DNA of 64,000 nt from Callaeas wilsoni (GCA_013398955.1 VWPU01009686.1:209650-273649), one strand, 5' to 3'; positions 24,401 through 38,045 are shown, numbered from the stretch's first letter. Translations and numbers: made by a program. The notes: generated from the letters alone by a model not told the origin.

Positions 24401-27354
24401 TAAGCAAACATAAGAGGCCCTAAGTATCCAGAGGCAAGGCCTTTGCTTGCTATTCCAAGTTGCTGGGTTGCCCTCTTTCCTAAAAACACACATGAACTTT
24501 TGTCCTTGCTCTCACAAGTGGGTTTTCTTAGGGTATTGCTACAAATATTGCACTTTGGTGTCTTTGGGTCCTCTTCTCACATTTTGTCTGTGATTCTTTG
24601 GCCTCCCCACTATTTTTCTCTGACACACAGCTCCCTCAGAGGAGTCCTGGCCCATTACATTTTCTTTCCAGAGGTGGCCAGCTGCGTATTTTGACTCCGA
24701 ACCAGTTAGTGCATGAGCTGTTGGACCCAGTTTGTTTGTTCCCCAGTCCATGCAACTTTTATATAGGCTTAACCTAAATGAGAGGTAGTTGACCTCAGTT
24801 TTAGAACAGAATCTTTAGGTCAGTGTTTGCTCAATCCTTATGAGAGCAATACAAGCAGAATCATCTGAGATCAGCTCCTGGGTCATATCTGCTGTCCTTC
24901 CCCCTCCTCTTTGGCCTGACGTTACATGGAGCCCCATGGACAGCACAGGCAGAGACTGGGGTTTGACTGTAGCTAGGGGCTAGTGGAAGGATATTACATG
25001 CCAGCTCCAAATCCTCCCAGGAATCACTAGATGTTTCTTAAGGGAGGGTGCCTAACACTGCCAACTCTTCTGCCTAATCCCTACTATAGCAGGGAGGTCG
25101 TAAGGGTTTGGAGAGTTTTGCTTGCCTTGCCCCTGTGTGTAACTAGCATGTGTGAGCTGCGTATGCACCACACAGAACGAACAAATGCAAATTATAGTGA
25201 CTTGTTTGACATGCAACAGGATAATGAGGCTGGAGTGCTGTATTCTGCCAAGAAAATCAGGTACAAAGGCATATGGTGTGCTCATGCTATGTATCAATAT
25301 TTTACCCATCTCTTTGGCTGCTAAATTCCCCAATTTCTTTATGCCCTTTAACTAGTAACATATTGTAACCGTTTACCAGCCTTACATGACTGAAAAATCC
25401 TCCCAGGCTCGCCCTCCTCTAAGGGGCTAGTAAAGCTTGTCAGGTGGCTCACGAAGAGAAGTGAAGACAAGCTTGTCTCTCCCAGAATATCAGCCTCCTC
25501 AAGGCAGGCAGGACGCACCATCCCCAGCACAACCGCGCTGATGACAGTCTGGCTCGCTGTGCTGGGATCACCTAGAAACACCTTCCCCTCTCACCACCAT
25601 GACCACTTCTCCCAGCAGTGCTCTTTCAGCAGCATCCCTTGGCTGTCACCACACTTAGAAAGCTTCTGCTCTATTCCCATGTTCTTCACCTCCACTGTAA
25701 GAACAAGCAGGTACAAGTTTCAAGGTGCCGTGATCAGAAACTGCTGCCTTTACCAGCTCACTCAGTGCTTGTCCTATTTTCCCCTCGAAAATGGGTCTGA
25801 AAAACAGAGGAAGAATCGCTCTCATTCTTTAAAATGTGGAGCCAAAAGATGCTTTCATTGCCATTACAAGGTGAAAAACAGTGGTGGTTAGAGTGTGCAA
25901 CTCAAAATATGGCAAAAGCCAATCTCCTGGAAAAAGGACATATCATGGGAATACAAGTATCTCTGGAGTGAATGTAGGGAGTGGGAGGAATTCTCTCTAG
26001 TTTCCCAGTCGAAGCAACTCCTTTGTACAAGTAATATTAAGAGATTAACTGAGAAGGAGTGTAGGAGTGAACAAGGAATATTCCAGGAGACAGAAAACTT
26101 GATTGCCAGTCCCTGATCTTGCATGTTCTTACACAGTCTTGTATTTTACCTACACCCAGCATTGGATAAGAGGCGCAAGCAAACCTTGTGACCTTGGGAT
26201 TTAGTCTGTTCAAGAGCAAGCTGCACCCGTGGGGTCAGAAAGCCATGCTCAATCCCATTCCTTATGCCAAGAAGGCATTCCACACAGAAAAGCACCTTCA
26301 GCAAACTGGATGGGAGAGGCAGGGAAGCAAAGCAGCCATACCTCACCAAGGTAAAATGGATTTGGGTAGAAAAGGGAATTGGCTGGTGTCCCACATCACA
26401 GGTCAGCCTTCAAACCACCCTGTTGTTGTACAAAAACTGAGAAGCACCATCTCCTTCTTAAGGGATTGTAAGGTTTGGGGGGCCAACATCAGACCTGAGA
26501 TTGCCTGCCAGACCAAAATATCTGCTGCAGATGCGAGAAAATGCGCATATTTAAGGAGCCAGTAGGGCTTATGCATAACAGAGGTGATAAACTGCTTTTG
26601 AAAATGCATAAATAAAGTGAAATTTCTGAAAATGAAAATTTTCTGAAACTCTTAGCCTGAAAAAGCATGTGAAGCTTCATTTTTAAGGGGCTGAATTTGC
26701 AACAATTTCATTTAATTTTATAGTAAATGTTATAGCACTGTCAACTAATGTTTCTGCCTGTACTGGGAGTGCCACTGTACATAAAAATCACTTACCTGAG
26801 TTGCATTATGAAATGCTTTGAAGAACTTCAAGGGCTCTTCAGCTTACTGAAATGAACTCATTCCAAAAATTGAGTTAAACTCCTTTGGGGTGAGCTCCTT
26901 TGGATATCTGGGATGTTATTTGTAAAATCTATTATTTCACTGTGCATAAATCTCTAGAAATAAGTCAGCCATTATTTCAGCCCAGGACTCCAGTTTCTAC
27001 TCTTGCTTTTGCTCCTCTCACAAGAGCTTACTATAATCCTCTTAATAACTATGTGTTCTGTTTACAATACTTTGGGCAATATCAACCCTAAGCCACTTTT
27101 TTCCCCCAGTTGTTTAATGAAGATTAGATTAATTTCATTAGCATTCAAAGAGTGCTCTTTTCTGGTGTTCAGTCATAGTTCTGCTGGGATTTTTTAAAAA
27201 GCCTAAGGGATGCAGTCATCCAAATACCTGCGAATTTCCATGAGAACAGGTTACATAGCAGAGGCCATTGAAGAATCCTAGCTTTAATCATATTGCATTA
27301 GGTTAGCTCCTGAAATACATTTTGCACACTTGCTTGGTGCTGAGTCATACTACC
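21421..27354. other. Unique sequence, no gene confirmed
   Basis: About 6 kb with no recognised exon or known repeat. Between 25031 and 26680 open frames of 60-125 codons overlap on both strands (for example 25541-25891 plus, 116 codons; 26188-26565 plus, 125 codons; 25052-25333 minus, 93 codons). The block looks richer in G+C than its flanks, which lowers stop frequency. I recognise no domain, so these are not called genes. A small duplication lies at 21716-21753. Confidence 0.5.
21716..21753. repeat. Two-copy tandem repeat, 22-bp period
   Basis: GTCCTAATAAATGCTG (21716-21731) and GTCCTGATAAATGCTG (21738-21753) differ at one base. This is a minor slippage duplication. Confidence 0.85.
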
Positions 27355-27394
27355 AAAAAAAAAAAAAAAAAACAAAAACAAAAAAAAAAAAAAA
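27355..27394. repeat. A-rich simple repeat
   Basis: Forty bases of A interrupted by two C residues (AACAAAAACAAA in the middle). No retrotransposed copy is recognisable immediately upstream, so it is called as low-complexity sequence. Confidence 0.95.
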
Positions 27395-30300
27395 GTGACT
27401 GATTTTAAAAGGGGGAAAAAATGTCAAGTCATATGGTGCCATGTATGGGCTGAGGGTGACATGTTATGTTAGCAAAAAGGGATTTGGGCAGAGCCATACC
27501 TGCCTTGTTAGTGCTGCTCTAAGATCTCAAAAGCAGAGTTTTTCACCTTTCATCTTGTCCCTTTTCTTCTCTTTATCCCACTCTAAACCTTCATATTGAA
27601 CCAGATCCTTAAGATCCAGCCAGTGGGAAAGTTCACCTCTCCAAGGATTTCTCAGCTATGAATATGTTTTGTCTGTGTCCACTAACTGTTTGAAACTGGC
27701 AGAAATCTCTTTACATGGAGGACTATAATAATTTCTGTCCCCTACAGAGCTTGCAGAGACCTCAGCATCAAAGCAGCCAGACTTAGAGAACACATAAATA
27801 GCGTGTTTAGCAAAAAAGTGCACCTGACACAGATGTTGGGCTAAATACCTGGCAAGATGTTTCCCAGCCCTGTGATTCCACAATTTTTTGGGAAAGACTG
27901 GTTCTCATGTAAAGGATGCGAATGAATACAAACTTCTCAGAAGGACTGACTTTAAACTATTCTTGGCCCCACTGGCTATTGCTCCTCTTTTCACAGGTGA
28001 TTATTAACACTGCTCTTGACCTCCTCTCTTCCCCATGGAGACTCTGCTCAGGAAGTCACTGATGTTTCCCCATGCTGAGAAGGTGGGAGGAACTGCACTT
28101 TCCCAAAGCACTGTTGGCAGGGAGGCCAGAGAAAGACCTAGAGTGCTCTGACTTTCTTTAATCATTGAATACAAATGACCTAAAAATGACCCTAAAGGTA
28201 ATCCACCTCCAAAATAAAAAGAAAATAAAAAATGAGGCAAGCAGGGAGAAGGGAGAATTATGAAGTCATCTCTTTGATAAAGTCTGCCCCCTTACAAAGG
28301 CTGGAGGGCAGAATTTGAAGATACAAGTGGTGATGGTAAAAGTGGCAGCTTTCCAATATCTATGTTGTCAGTTTATCCTGAAAAGTTAACCTTTTTAAAC
28401 CAGCACCAAATCTTTTCTTTTTCTGTATAACAGCATTTTGCCTTTTTGTGAAAACAGTTCTCTAATAGGCTTTCTTGTGGCCATTTATTACACATCGGGC
28501 ACTGGGTTTGGTTTCTAATAGTTCCTTTTCATCTAGCTGCCTACTGCTGACTGTGGAAAGTGTAGGTTTGGCTCCACTGATGGCTCTCTGTAATGGCTGT
28601 GATTACACCCTCTGCATCTTCTTCACAGTGCCAGCCTTTCAATTGAAAGCACATTATGCCTGGATAAAACTCAAAGAGCAGCTTAATATCAGGGTTCTCT
28701 GGAGCTATAATAACTGGTTCAAGATCGAACAGATAAAACCACATCAATATTTCTGTATGGTCCATGACGTAAAACACAACAATCCTGCATATGTCTATCA
28801 GTGAGTTAAAGCTGTATTTTACCATCACTCTGGGGGAAGAGAGGTGAAAATAAACCAATGTCATAAGAAGGTCCAGAGAACAGTGTGTAAACAGCATCCT
28901 ATCGCCTGCTGCATGTGTCAGCAGCATAGTCGCTTCATGTCAGACCCAGCAGATCACTTTGCAAGTCACCATTCTTAAGCAGGTATCCCTTTAAACTTGG
29001 GTAAATGTGTTTCTGCAAAATATTTCACTATCACTGAACCCAGTTATTTCCAGGGAATCTACTGAAATATTGCTGTAAGTACAAACAGAATGATTCTTTC
29101 AAAGGGGAAGAACTGGGAAGAGGCTGGGCATGAAACAGAACTGTTTGTGCATTTTTAAACTATATAAATTTACTTTTCAGTTTTGTGATCATGAAAACTT
29201 AAGGAAGCAGGTCCAGAACCCAAAATATAAAAGAAAATAAAAAGGGAGTCCTTCATTCACAATTGGTTCTTTAGCGTTTACGTTTTGAATTTTTTCTGTG
29301 CACAGGTAAAGATTAAAAAACAGATTTTTTAACAGAACTTCAGTTCTGCTGCATTTTACTGATTCTCAAAACTAGGAAGCAGCTTTTTAAAAACTACCAG
29401 ATTTCTCAAGGATTTGACATGAAGGGAGAAGGAACGGGGGCAGAACTGTTATCAGTAATTGTATTCAAACCTTGTTTCAGCACCAGAATAGGTCAACAAA
29501 TACACTTACCCCAAAATTCAATTATGGCTGTAGTGGTGTTCATGTGAAAAGCTAAGAAAATGCTGCATTCAGTTTTCATGAAGTGTTGGACTGTGGGCCC
29601 TTTTTGTCACAGCAGTCTTGAACTATGCTGTCCACAGGACCAGACTTACACTGGTTGTGCCCTTTCAGCAAGCAATGTGGTTGAGCAGGAATGGGCCTCT
29701 GTGGAGGAATTAGTCTTGAGGATCTCATGTTCTCTAGGTGCACATTTCAGAGTGGGATTTTTGGGGGAGGTCACTTCAGGCTATCTGTCTTCTGCCTGTT
29801 TGTGATTAGAGACCTCTAGGTGCACATCTGGAGCAGATCTTTCAGTTTAGTTTCATTTGAAAGGAAAGCAGTTCATTTACTCTGAGACTGCTTCATGATG
29901 CAAAACAAAGTGGAAGTGGAGGCAACTGGGAGATTTCCTTCAGTAACACACTACTGCTCTGAATTCAAATGGGAATGTAGTGCACCCTCAGCCTCCAAAA
30001 AGAATCTACTGTCTGAATAGCTCAATGTTGTGAAGTGCTGAAGTGGTATGTAGGACACTGGACTTCATTTAAGCATCCAGTTTATAGGTTCATCAAAATA
30101 TCTCTGTTCTTAGCTTTCCACTATAGAACAACTCATTAAAAGATATTCTTCAAAACACCAAGCGTGTTCTACTGCGTGGAAACCAAATCCTGACATTTAC
30201 GCACTAAGGCTGCATGTGCCATATAGGTACCTTTCAAGACACTGTCTATTTTATATGACAAAGTTACCACTTGTCTCCAAACAATTAATCCTCTAATTTC

Positions 30301-32219
30301 AATATAAAGTTTAACTCCACTTATATCTTTACAAGGCTCTACCTGTACTGAAATAACTGCTGGTGTGTGGAACCACAGAGGGGCACTGTGATTGTTTAGC
30401 AGAGCCAAAGTCATCCACTTGTTTTTCCATCTCCCACCAGCAAAGATCTGGATCTGACAACAGCCAGAGAAACCACACAAATTCTGCTCCTCCCAGGCTG
30501 CTCTGTTCCCTGGAGTTTGCTATCTCACTGAGGCAGGCACTTAGTGAAACTGCCATCAGAGAGATCAGGAGTGACAGGCACAAATTTCCAAGGATCCCTA
30601 AAAATCTGATGTTGCTTTTAAGCAAAACTGGCTTAGAATTTTTACATTGTTTTCTTAAGGTGTCTGGCAATCTTACTGGAGCTGACATGAATTACCCAGC
30701 TGAAGCCTGAGATTTAGAGTGTAAGTGAAAGAACTCCCAGGAAAAACACACTGGTGTTATGTGTCTAGTTCCCAGAACTCTGATGCCTCTCTTTGCGTCC
30801 ACCATCAGCAATGCAATCATTCAAATAAGCTGAAATCAATCATATAATGAGCCCTACCATATGATACTTATCTTTGAGGGGAATGAATAAATCATTGTGC
30901 CTTTGACAGGGTATTTATGCCATGAATTGACCTAGGAAGTGGAATGGCAACACTTTGATAGTTATGGCTGTGATAGCAACAATTTAGGAAAGAATGCATC
31001 TTTGTACTTTGACCAGTTCGAATCCTGGCACCTGTTGAAACCCAAACTGTGGAGGGAAAAAATCTTGCCGCTAATAGAGATGTTGGAAACAAAACGGTGA
31101 GCTGTCAGAGGAAAATGTAGAGGAGGCTTGATGCATAACCCCCCTGCCAAGAGGAAACCTACCTGCGAGCAACAGGAAACTGATAAGCTCCTTTCTCTTC
31201 CGTGACAGAGCAAAGCTTGCAGGTCTGAACCAAGAGCAATCACTTGGGATTCACCTTTCAGCACCAAGCCACATTTTGCAAGTGTGCAAAGGGATACAAG
31301 CACCAAGCCTCCTTTGGACATCTCTCCATTTCTCACTGCTCTCTGTCCATACTCGGCAGGCTTCTCATTTATAATTAATATTTTCATAAATAATGCAGTC
31401 AGAAATGCATAGATTTGCAGGAAATGGCCATGTCTTTTCTGGCCAGTATCAAGTAGTCTCTACTTACACATGACTGTTATGAAGGGTTAGAATCAAGATT
31501 TATTAGCTGAGAATAAACTAAAACTGAATGTGAAGGTGGCTCCCTTTAGCCTTGGATTTGATATTTTTGTATCTACCACCTGCAAGCTTTGTGTCCTGAA
31601 CAATATGATACTGAAGACATCAAGTTCTGAGTGACATCAGCCTGTCAATCTTTATTCTTGCTGTAGTGATTTTTAGTGCTAAACCCATTATTTTTAAGAG
31701 AGTACTGTAGGTGTGAAGAAACCATTATATTAGATTTTCAGGGGTTCTGGAAACTGTAGTCAGTATTCATGAGGCACAGACACTGGTTTTAAGAAAAGCT
31801 GTTATAAACAAGTTTATATCATAACTACTAGAGTATATGCACAAAATCTTACATATTCTTTATATAAATAGAATTAAAATATTGTGTATTATCAAATTAC
31901 AAGGCTGAGGCATAGAATTAGATATTAACATAGGGCATCTATGTTCTAGCACTGGATTCAAAGATGCCTTCAGAATCATCAAATGAAATTCCCTTTTCTC
32001 ACAGTTGATTGCATTGCAGATTTTATTGCATCAACAGATCACTGTCTCTGTCTGCAAAGTGGCTGGGATTTTTTGCCCAGACAGCCTTTTGGAAGATTGT
32101 TCCCAAGCCCTATGGGTCTGATGTTTCCAAGTGTTTTCTAATTTCTAGCCTAAGCGTATTCCTAGCTAGTTTACTGCCTTTTATTCTTATGTCAATATTG
32201 TTCTTTAGTTAAATACTTT
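27395..32219. other. Unique sequence, no gene confirmed
   Basis: No exon or known repeat was recognised. The longer open frames are 141 codons (30962-31387, minus), 128 codons (28541-28927, minus) and 119 codons (30329-30688, minus). Each is overlapped by an unrelated long frame and has no recognisable motif. A 14-bp direct repeat CTCTAGGTGCACAT occurs at 29732-29745 and 29814-29827. A TTCGAATCC motif near 31017 resembles a tRNA T-loop but lacks the rest of a tRNA. Confidence 0.5.
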
Positions 32220-32345
32220 CCCTCTTCTCTGATGCTTATTCTCTTGACATATCTGTAGAGCACAATAATTCCCTCTCTCAACCTTTGTTTTCTTTGGCTA
32301 AACAAACAAAGCTCTTTTTTCCCTCTTGCAAAGAAGGCTGTCCTT
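32220..32345 (-). mobile_element. Ancient CR1/L3-like LINE 3' ORF2 fragment, minus strand
   Basis: On the plus strand the phrases CATATCTGTAGAGCACAATAA, CCCTCTCTCAACCTTTG, GGCTAAACAAACAAAGCTC and AAGAAGGCTGTCC follow the reverse complement of a CR1/L3-like ORF2 3' region ('gatttatagacctctatcat...ctaaacagtcc...tggaagctgtccata'). The copy is short and heavily diverged, so the subfamily cannot be fixed. Confidence 0.5.
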
Positions 32346-35300
32346 TAACGATTACTGTAGAAAACCTCTGTATCTGCTAAGACTTGAACTCAGGTCATGT
32401 AACATAGATTCTTTATCACAGAAGTATCTTGTTCAATCACATTCATCATTTCCATCTCTACTCGAAACCCATAACCTTACAGGTAGAATAATATTTGTCT
32501 TTTTTTCTTGGTTGCATCATAAAGGTGACTTAAAGGCTTTCCATACACCCTCCCTTCTATACAAGGCTCCCTTGTAACTTAATAGACATCACCTCTGCTT
32601 CTAACAGGTCTGGCTTCTTGTTGCAGAGCTAAGAAAATCTGGTTATTTGTATGCATTGTGCACATGGTCTTGCAGTGTTCCAGTTAGACTTCATCCTGTC
32701 TAGGAATTAATATGATTTGTGCTATAACCTACTAAGTAAGCTTTCTCCCTGACATTGGTTTTCTGCCAATAAATATGGTAACTCACTCCCACTTCTTGTG
32801 ATTGTTCATCAAAGAAAATACTGAACACGTTATTGTTAGATCTATCCTGAAGAATTCTGCCCATAATTTCTTTTCAGCCTCCTACTTCTGAGTGGATGGG
32901 GGCCAACACATTCTCTTAGGTAGAAGATCTATTACAGTTGGCACTGTCTCCCTCTGAATTTTGTCTCCTTTTCCATTATTTACAAGTCTTTCTTGAAAGA
33001 CTTTCCTGAAAGCCATAATGACAGTTGAAGCTACTCTTCAAAGAGTATCTGCATAGTCTTCTCTTGAGCCATGCCTCAAGCAGTCTTTACCGTGTCCACT
33101 GCTCTTACTTCTGTAACTGCCTCAGGATAACATCCCCTCAGTTCTCAGTACTCCTTGATTTGATGCCACTGTCAGTGTTTAGCTTTCTAACTGCTTGAAT
33201 TGATATTTTTGATGTTCAGAACCCTACCTAAGCAGCTGATAAATGCATAGAGAGGCACTATGGCTAATCTGCTGGTAGCAGATCACACCTTCCGTCATGA
33301 GACTTTCCTCCTGGTCAAACTGGATGCTCATCTTGTGTTCACAAATGAACCAGTGGGACCCTTTGAGTTCCTGGACTGAACTGGTTATCCAGGTGAATGT
33401 ATTCCATTTGTATCCCTTTGCAGATCTGTCAGATTCTTACAAGTGTTGCGAACTTCTGATTTTGAAATAGTGCTGACTTTAGCTCCTTTCTAACATGATT
33501 CATAATCTAGGATAATAGACCTTTAGGAAAGTTAGGACATTACTTCAGATTTGTGTTAATCTTTTTTTTCTTTTCTTTTCTTCTCAGATTCAACTGAGCA
33601 TACTGCATCTTGGTGTCTTAAATGTTTCAAAGATGCTCAGGCTTCCACAGATGTGTAGAAAATATGGAATTATCATTCCTGCAAATTACTTGATTCTTTT
33701 TCATCCTTTCTTCTGCATGTTTCTTAATGACCTCCTCTCATTGCATAAATGGAAACCCTCTATGTCCACTCTAAGATGTGAAGAAGATGGTATAGCCTCT
33801 CATTATGGAAATAATTTTGAACATTGTAGCAGTGGACCCTTGCACAATGGATAAACCATGTAATAATATATTCAATCATCAAAGAAGGCACTGTCTTATT
33901 TTCAGTGACTACCTCTGCACGTCAGTAGTCTCAGAGGATACACATAGAGACTCTATAACAAATATATTCTGTCTTCTTGGCATATTCTTTATTCAGGCAT
34001 TTCTTATGTTGGGCTGCTGAATAAGGACAGCATTTCCAGCTCTCCTGCCTTCCTTAGAAGAAGGTACATTGTGATCAAATGTACCATCAATTTGATGGAG
34101 CCTGCTGCTTTAATATCCTGCTGTGAGTGCCAAACTATAGAAACTACAGTTTATAACTGGTGGGGAAATTATGAATTACAGGAGTTCTTGTGTTCCCTGG
34201 GTTGCATACAAGCACTCTTCTGTTCTTCATTAGAATTAATACTGTTTCCTTGTACATCAGCAACATGAGACCTGAGATGATGAGAACATTTTTCTGGTAC
34301 AGTATTTCTGGGAGTGTATTGCAGCTGACTCCACAGTTTACCTGGATTCAAACTGGTGTTTGACATAAGAGAATATCTGAAAATTTGCACCTTTCTCGCA
34401 AAGTGTTCAGTCCTTAGAATCTAATTTAACATATTTTTCTTCCACTACTGCTCTCAATTTATTGTTTAAAAAAACCCCAAAACCAAGAAAACTAGCAGAC
34501 CCAGTGTTACAAACACTATTCCTGCTGAGCACGTCTGTCTTACTTTTTACTTTTTGTCCTCTTGTGATGATAGAACATCTATATGTTCTTTTTCTCAGTT
34601 TCATCTTTCATATCCACTTCTGTATGCAGAAATGATCCCTGATTCTTAGCTTCTACAAGGATTTAAGTCTGTGATTTCCAGTGGTTTAAGTCTTTCCAAT
34701 CTCATAAGCATGCTTTCTCCTTTGCTGAAAAAGGTCTAATGGGGCAACCTAATGATCACTCAGACCACAACCCCAGAATGGTGATGGCCATATCTAGACC
34801 TCCTTCCCCTCCTCCCTTTTAATGCTGCACCCACTCATGCTTTGCACAGCAATGTCAGCTTAGGCAAGTTATTGTTAGTCAGCCATACCTAATCAGAGGT
34901 ATCTCTTCATCTTCGGACATCCAGCATCGGTTAAGTTAAGCACCTCTGCTTTCTCTTGCCTCTCTCTCTTGCTCCCTTTTTAACCACCTGAGCCACTTGC
35001 ATCTTCAACATAAGCTATGTTACATGGCAGGCTTCATTATTACGCTACAGTAAAGATGCAAAATGATGGAAACCCAGAGCTTCTCCATGACTTATTTCTG
35101 TCATTATCAATGGAAAGGCAGTGAGGGACAGTCACACTTCCCACAGACTTAGAACTCCACTTTTGGATTCAAAGGATAGCTGTTTACCGATGCTGCCTGT
35201 TCTGGAGGTGCAGCATGGCCTTTGACTTGGATAGAGCCTTTCAGATGGAGCCTCAACTGTATTCTAACTGCCTCAGGCTTACTAGTCAGAGTAAAGAAAG

Positions 35301-36028
35301 AGGAGACTTGGCCTGTTGGATGACTCTGTTGTGCTGCCAGCAAGCTTAGCAACCACTTTTTGGCCCTTTTGATCCTAACATAAAAAGGGACCATGAGGCA
35401 GTGGTGAGAAGGATTAAAGCACTGGCCTTCTCACTGGGGTCATTTGCTTCCATGCAGAGAAGGTGTCAAATGCTCACAGGTCAGAATACAGCATTTTCTA
35501 CGCGGGAGACTTCAGAAAACAATTAAAATTCAAGCCCTACAGTTTCTAATCAGTCCTTGTTTGACTCCTGTTCTATGCCAGAGTAATTTCACTAAAATCA
35601 GGTGAATTACTTTAGTATTATGCTGCATGAGCAAGTCCATCACTTTAAATGGAATTATGCTGGCATAGAAGTGGTGTAACGTGGGTGACATGAATCAGGC
35701 CTCGTGTTTGCAGCAGCCTTGAATACACCAGTATTGAGAGGACCTTTGGAGCTGGGCCCAAAGCACTCACAAAGGGAGCTCCTGCTGTTATTCCAACCCA
35801 TAGGCAGTTCCCTGAACAAAGACCAATTATCTGAGCTTTGTGTGAAGGGGGTAGGGGACATGCACCAATATTCATAAATTAGGCAAGGCTGGTGTTTACT
35901 AAAGTGGAGCGCCTTCATTCCAATTAAAATCTGTCTCCATTCCTTCTGTGAATTCTTAATTTCCTTTCCACGGGATATTTGTCAGTTTTCATTTGTATAT
36001 TATGATGTACTTTAAAGATGAAATGAAA
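32346..36028. other. Unique sequence, no gene seen
   Basis: No exon or recognised repeat. Open frames are 87 codons or shorter and lack domains. The sequence alternates AT-rich with moderately GC-containing patches but shows no CpG clustering. Confidence 0.5.
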
Positions 36029-36125
36029 TATCATTGCCCATTTACAGATAGGGAAACCAAGGCATAAAAAAGTAAAATGACTTGCCCAAGAGAATAGCTC
36101 CAAGGTCATTTGCTACCAAAGGTAA
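36029..36125 (-). mobile_element. MIR-like ancient SINE fragment, minus strand
   Basis: CCCATTTACAGATAGGGAAACC followed by AAGGCATAAAAAAGTAAAATG and ACTTGCCCAAG matches, in order, the reverse complement of the MIR core ('cttgggcaagttacttaacctctctgtgcctcagtttcctcatctgtaaaatggg'). MIR elements are tRNA-derived SINEs that spread before the split of mammals and reptiles and survive in birds in low numbers. Only part of the core is recognisable here. A survivor this old sometimes marks a retained regulatory element. Confidence 0.6.
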
Positions 36126-37714
36126 GGTTTTGCCCACATGCTGCCTCCTATTAACAATTCTGCTCACTTCTTCAAGTGGGATACAATAAAAAGAATGGAA
36201 ATCAGACTTTTTCAAAGGCTTTCTTGCACCACACCTTAAAAAGAGGTGTTGCATTTTTTTATTCTCATTAAAAAACCTAAAAGAGTAAATAGCCATAATA
36301 TTACCAAAGCTTTTAAAAGGCTTTAAACCTATATGTTTTACTTTAAAGGATTTACACAGAATATTATAAAGCATTTAAAATAATTTCTTTTATATGAAAA
36401 GGCCAATTAAAGAGGAGAAAACTTCAGAAGGAATTTTGATAATATCATTATATACAGTATAATAACAAGATCATTATAAGTTGTAAATATCATGTCATTA
36501 CCCATTGTAAGTATCTGATTACATTCACTTACATTAACTTTGTAATTAGATGTAATTTCACACTTATCAAGTAAAATCATTTTTAACATGAATGGTAATA
36601 CAGCTCCATCTTTCTGTGTGTCTCTGGCCTGATCCCTGACGATGGGAGGATGGAGAAGTTCTGAGTGAATGGTCCTTCCTCAGGATTGCAACAGGAACAC
36701 ATGTTAGCACACGTGAGGAAAAAACAAAAAAATTTTTTTTTTTTACTGGAAGGATAAGGATCTTGAGAATTAACTCAGAGCAGAGGTAAATGATCCTGTG
36801 AAAGAAGGAAAAAAATCCATAAATTACAGTAGAGCAAATATGTCATTTTAACACAAGACTAACCCTACATTACATCATCTAGTGAAATTACAGATTTTAT
36901 TTATGAACATATTATTTAGAGAATGTAAAACTCTGTTTAAAGGGATAGTGTCAGCTTTCAACTATACTCCTAAATTCTCTTGATTCTTTGTCTTTTCTGA
37001 CAAACTTTCATGACTGCTTTTCTGCTTTCCTGAAGGTACCTCATCACCATATCAAAAGCATCACAGCTAGAGCAGTGCCACTGCAGGTGCAGAGCTTAAA
37101 AACAGCTGTACTGGATCAGCCTGAGGGACTCTGAGGCTCAGGACTCTGCTTCCAACAGTGGCTGTCTTCCTGAAGCTCTTACCCTTCTCCCTCTCAGAGA
37201 CCAAATAAGTCCCCAAGACCATCCCATCACCTCCTCCTGGCCCCAGTCAAGCTGGCCTTTCACACCATCAGCAGAAGGAAGTTTGGGAAGGACCAGTTTC
37301 TGTTCCCTTTTCTTACTGGGCCTGTGGAGAGGGTAACATCCATTTCTACCTCAGATATGTTCAGAGAGCAGTGGGAACTGTCAACCCTCCTTCTAATTTC
37401 CCAGTTGCACACTTTTGAGCCTGTGATCTGCACCTTCCATTTTCTCATCTGTCAATCCCACCGTTTTCTCCTTGTTTTCCTTTTCCTGCAGCCCTTTCTT
37501 TCTTAGGCCAGGGGAACTTACATGGACTTCACGTCCTCATACCTCTCAGAAATCACAGGCTCATAGCTTAAGGCAGAGGAGGTATTCTCAAATGTAATTC
37601 CCCATGACAAATTATCCTTTCACGATCTTATCTAATCCTTGAAGCCAAGCATCTTTTGCATAACTACATTTTCTGTGCATTCCACTCTTGTGCTCTACTA
37701 ATTCATTGTACAAT
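36126..37714. other. Very AT-rich unique sequence, no gene seen
   Basis: The stretch 36240-36600 is markedly AT-rich, with TATAA, ATTTAAAA and AATTA words. A mixed A/T homopolymer lies at 36721-36744. From about 37040 the sequence becomes less AT-rich and pyrimidine-rich. No exon, RNA gene or repeat was recognised; open frames are 62 codons or shorter apart from one of 110 codons at 36042-36374 (minus). Confidence 0.5.
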
Positions 37715-38045
37715 GAATTTCTTTCTTGCTTACTCTGAACTTATTCCCTGACCTTCTATTTGTTTCCTCCTAGCTTGTGTATAAAAAGAAATAGAGAATA
37801 ATAATTTTCCATTTAGTTTCTTTATTTCACTCAATATCTATAAACCTCTTGAATCATCTCTTTCTCAAGCAAAAGAGCTCTACTCTATCTAACCTCTCCT
37901 TGTACAAAGCCATGTTCCTATCATCCTTGTCCACCTCTCTCTTTCCTATTCCTACAAGATCCTTTGGGAAAGCAGTTCTTCACTACTCATACATTGCACC
38001 AAGGCAGTTCTGCCTCTTGTTTTGGCTTCCCCATTCTCTTGTCTA
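37715..38045 (-). mobile_element. Ancient CR1/L3-like LINE 3' ORF2 fragment, minus strand
   Basis: The plus strand follows the reverse complement of the C-terminal part of CR1/L3-like ORF2. CTTGTGTATAAAAAGAAATAG (about 37774) stands for 'cttgtattatgagaaggagtaaat'. TCTATAAACCTCTTGAATCAT (about 37837) stands for 'ttatagacctctatcat'. CTAACCTCTCCTTGTACAAAGCC (about 37888) stands for 'tagcctctcctcatacagaagcc', followed by a CATTCTTGTCCACCTCT-like block and an equivalent of 'cagaactgcacacagtattcaa'. Order and spacing are preserved, which is stronger evidence than any single phrase. It is non-coding now. Confidence 0.68.

Noticed and set aside
28541..28927. 128-codon open frame on the minus strand with a 109-codon frame opposite it
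   Set aside because: Neither translation has a recognisable motif; overlapping long frames on both strands point to composition, not coding.
31010..31035. TTCGAATCC motif that resembles a tRNA T-loop or a MIR head
   Set aside because: No A-box, no acceptor stem and no CCA-proximal pairing around it, and the rest of MIR is not readable.
30962..31387. 141-codon open frame on the minus strand
   Set aside because: No domain, no homology recognised, and no conserved start or splice context. It is consistent with chance.
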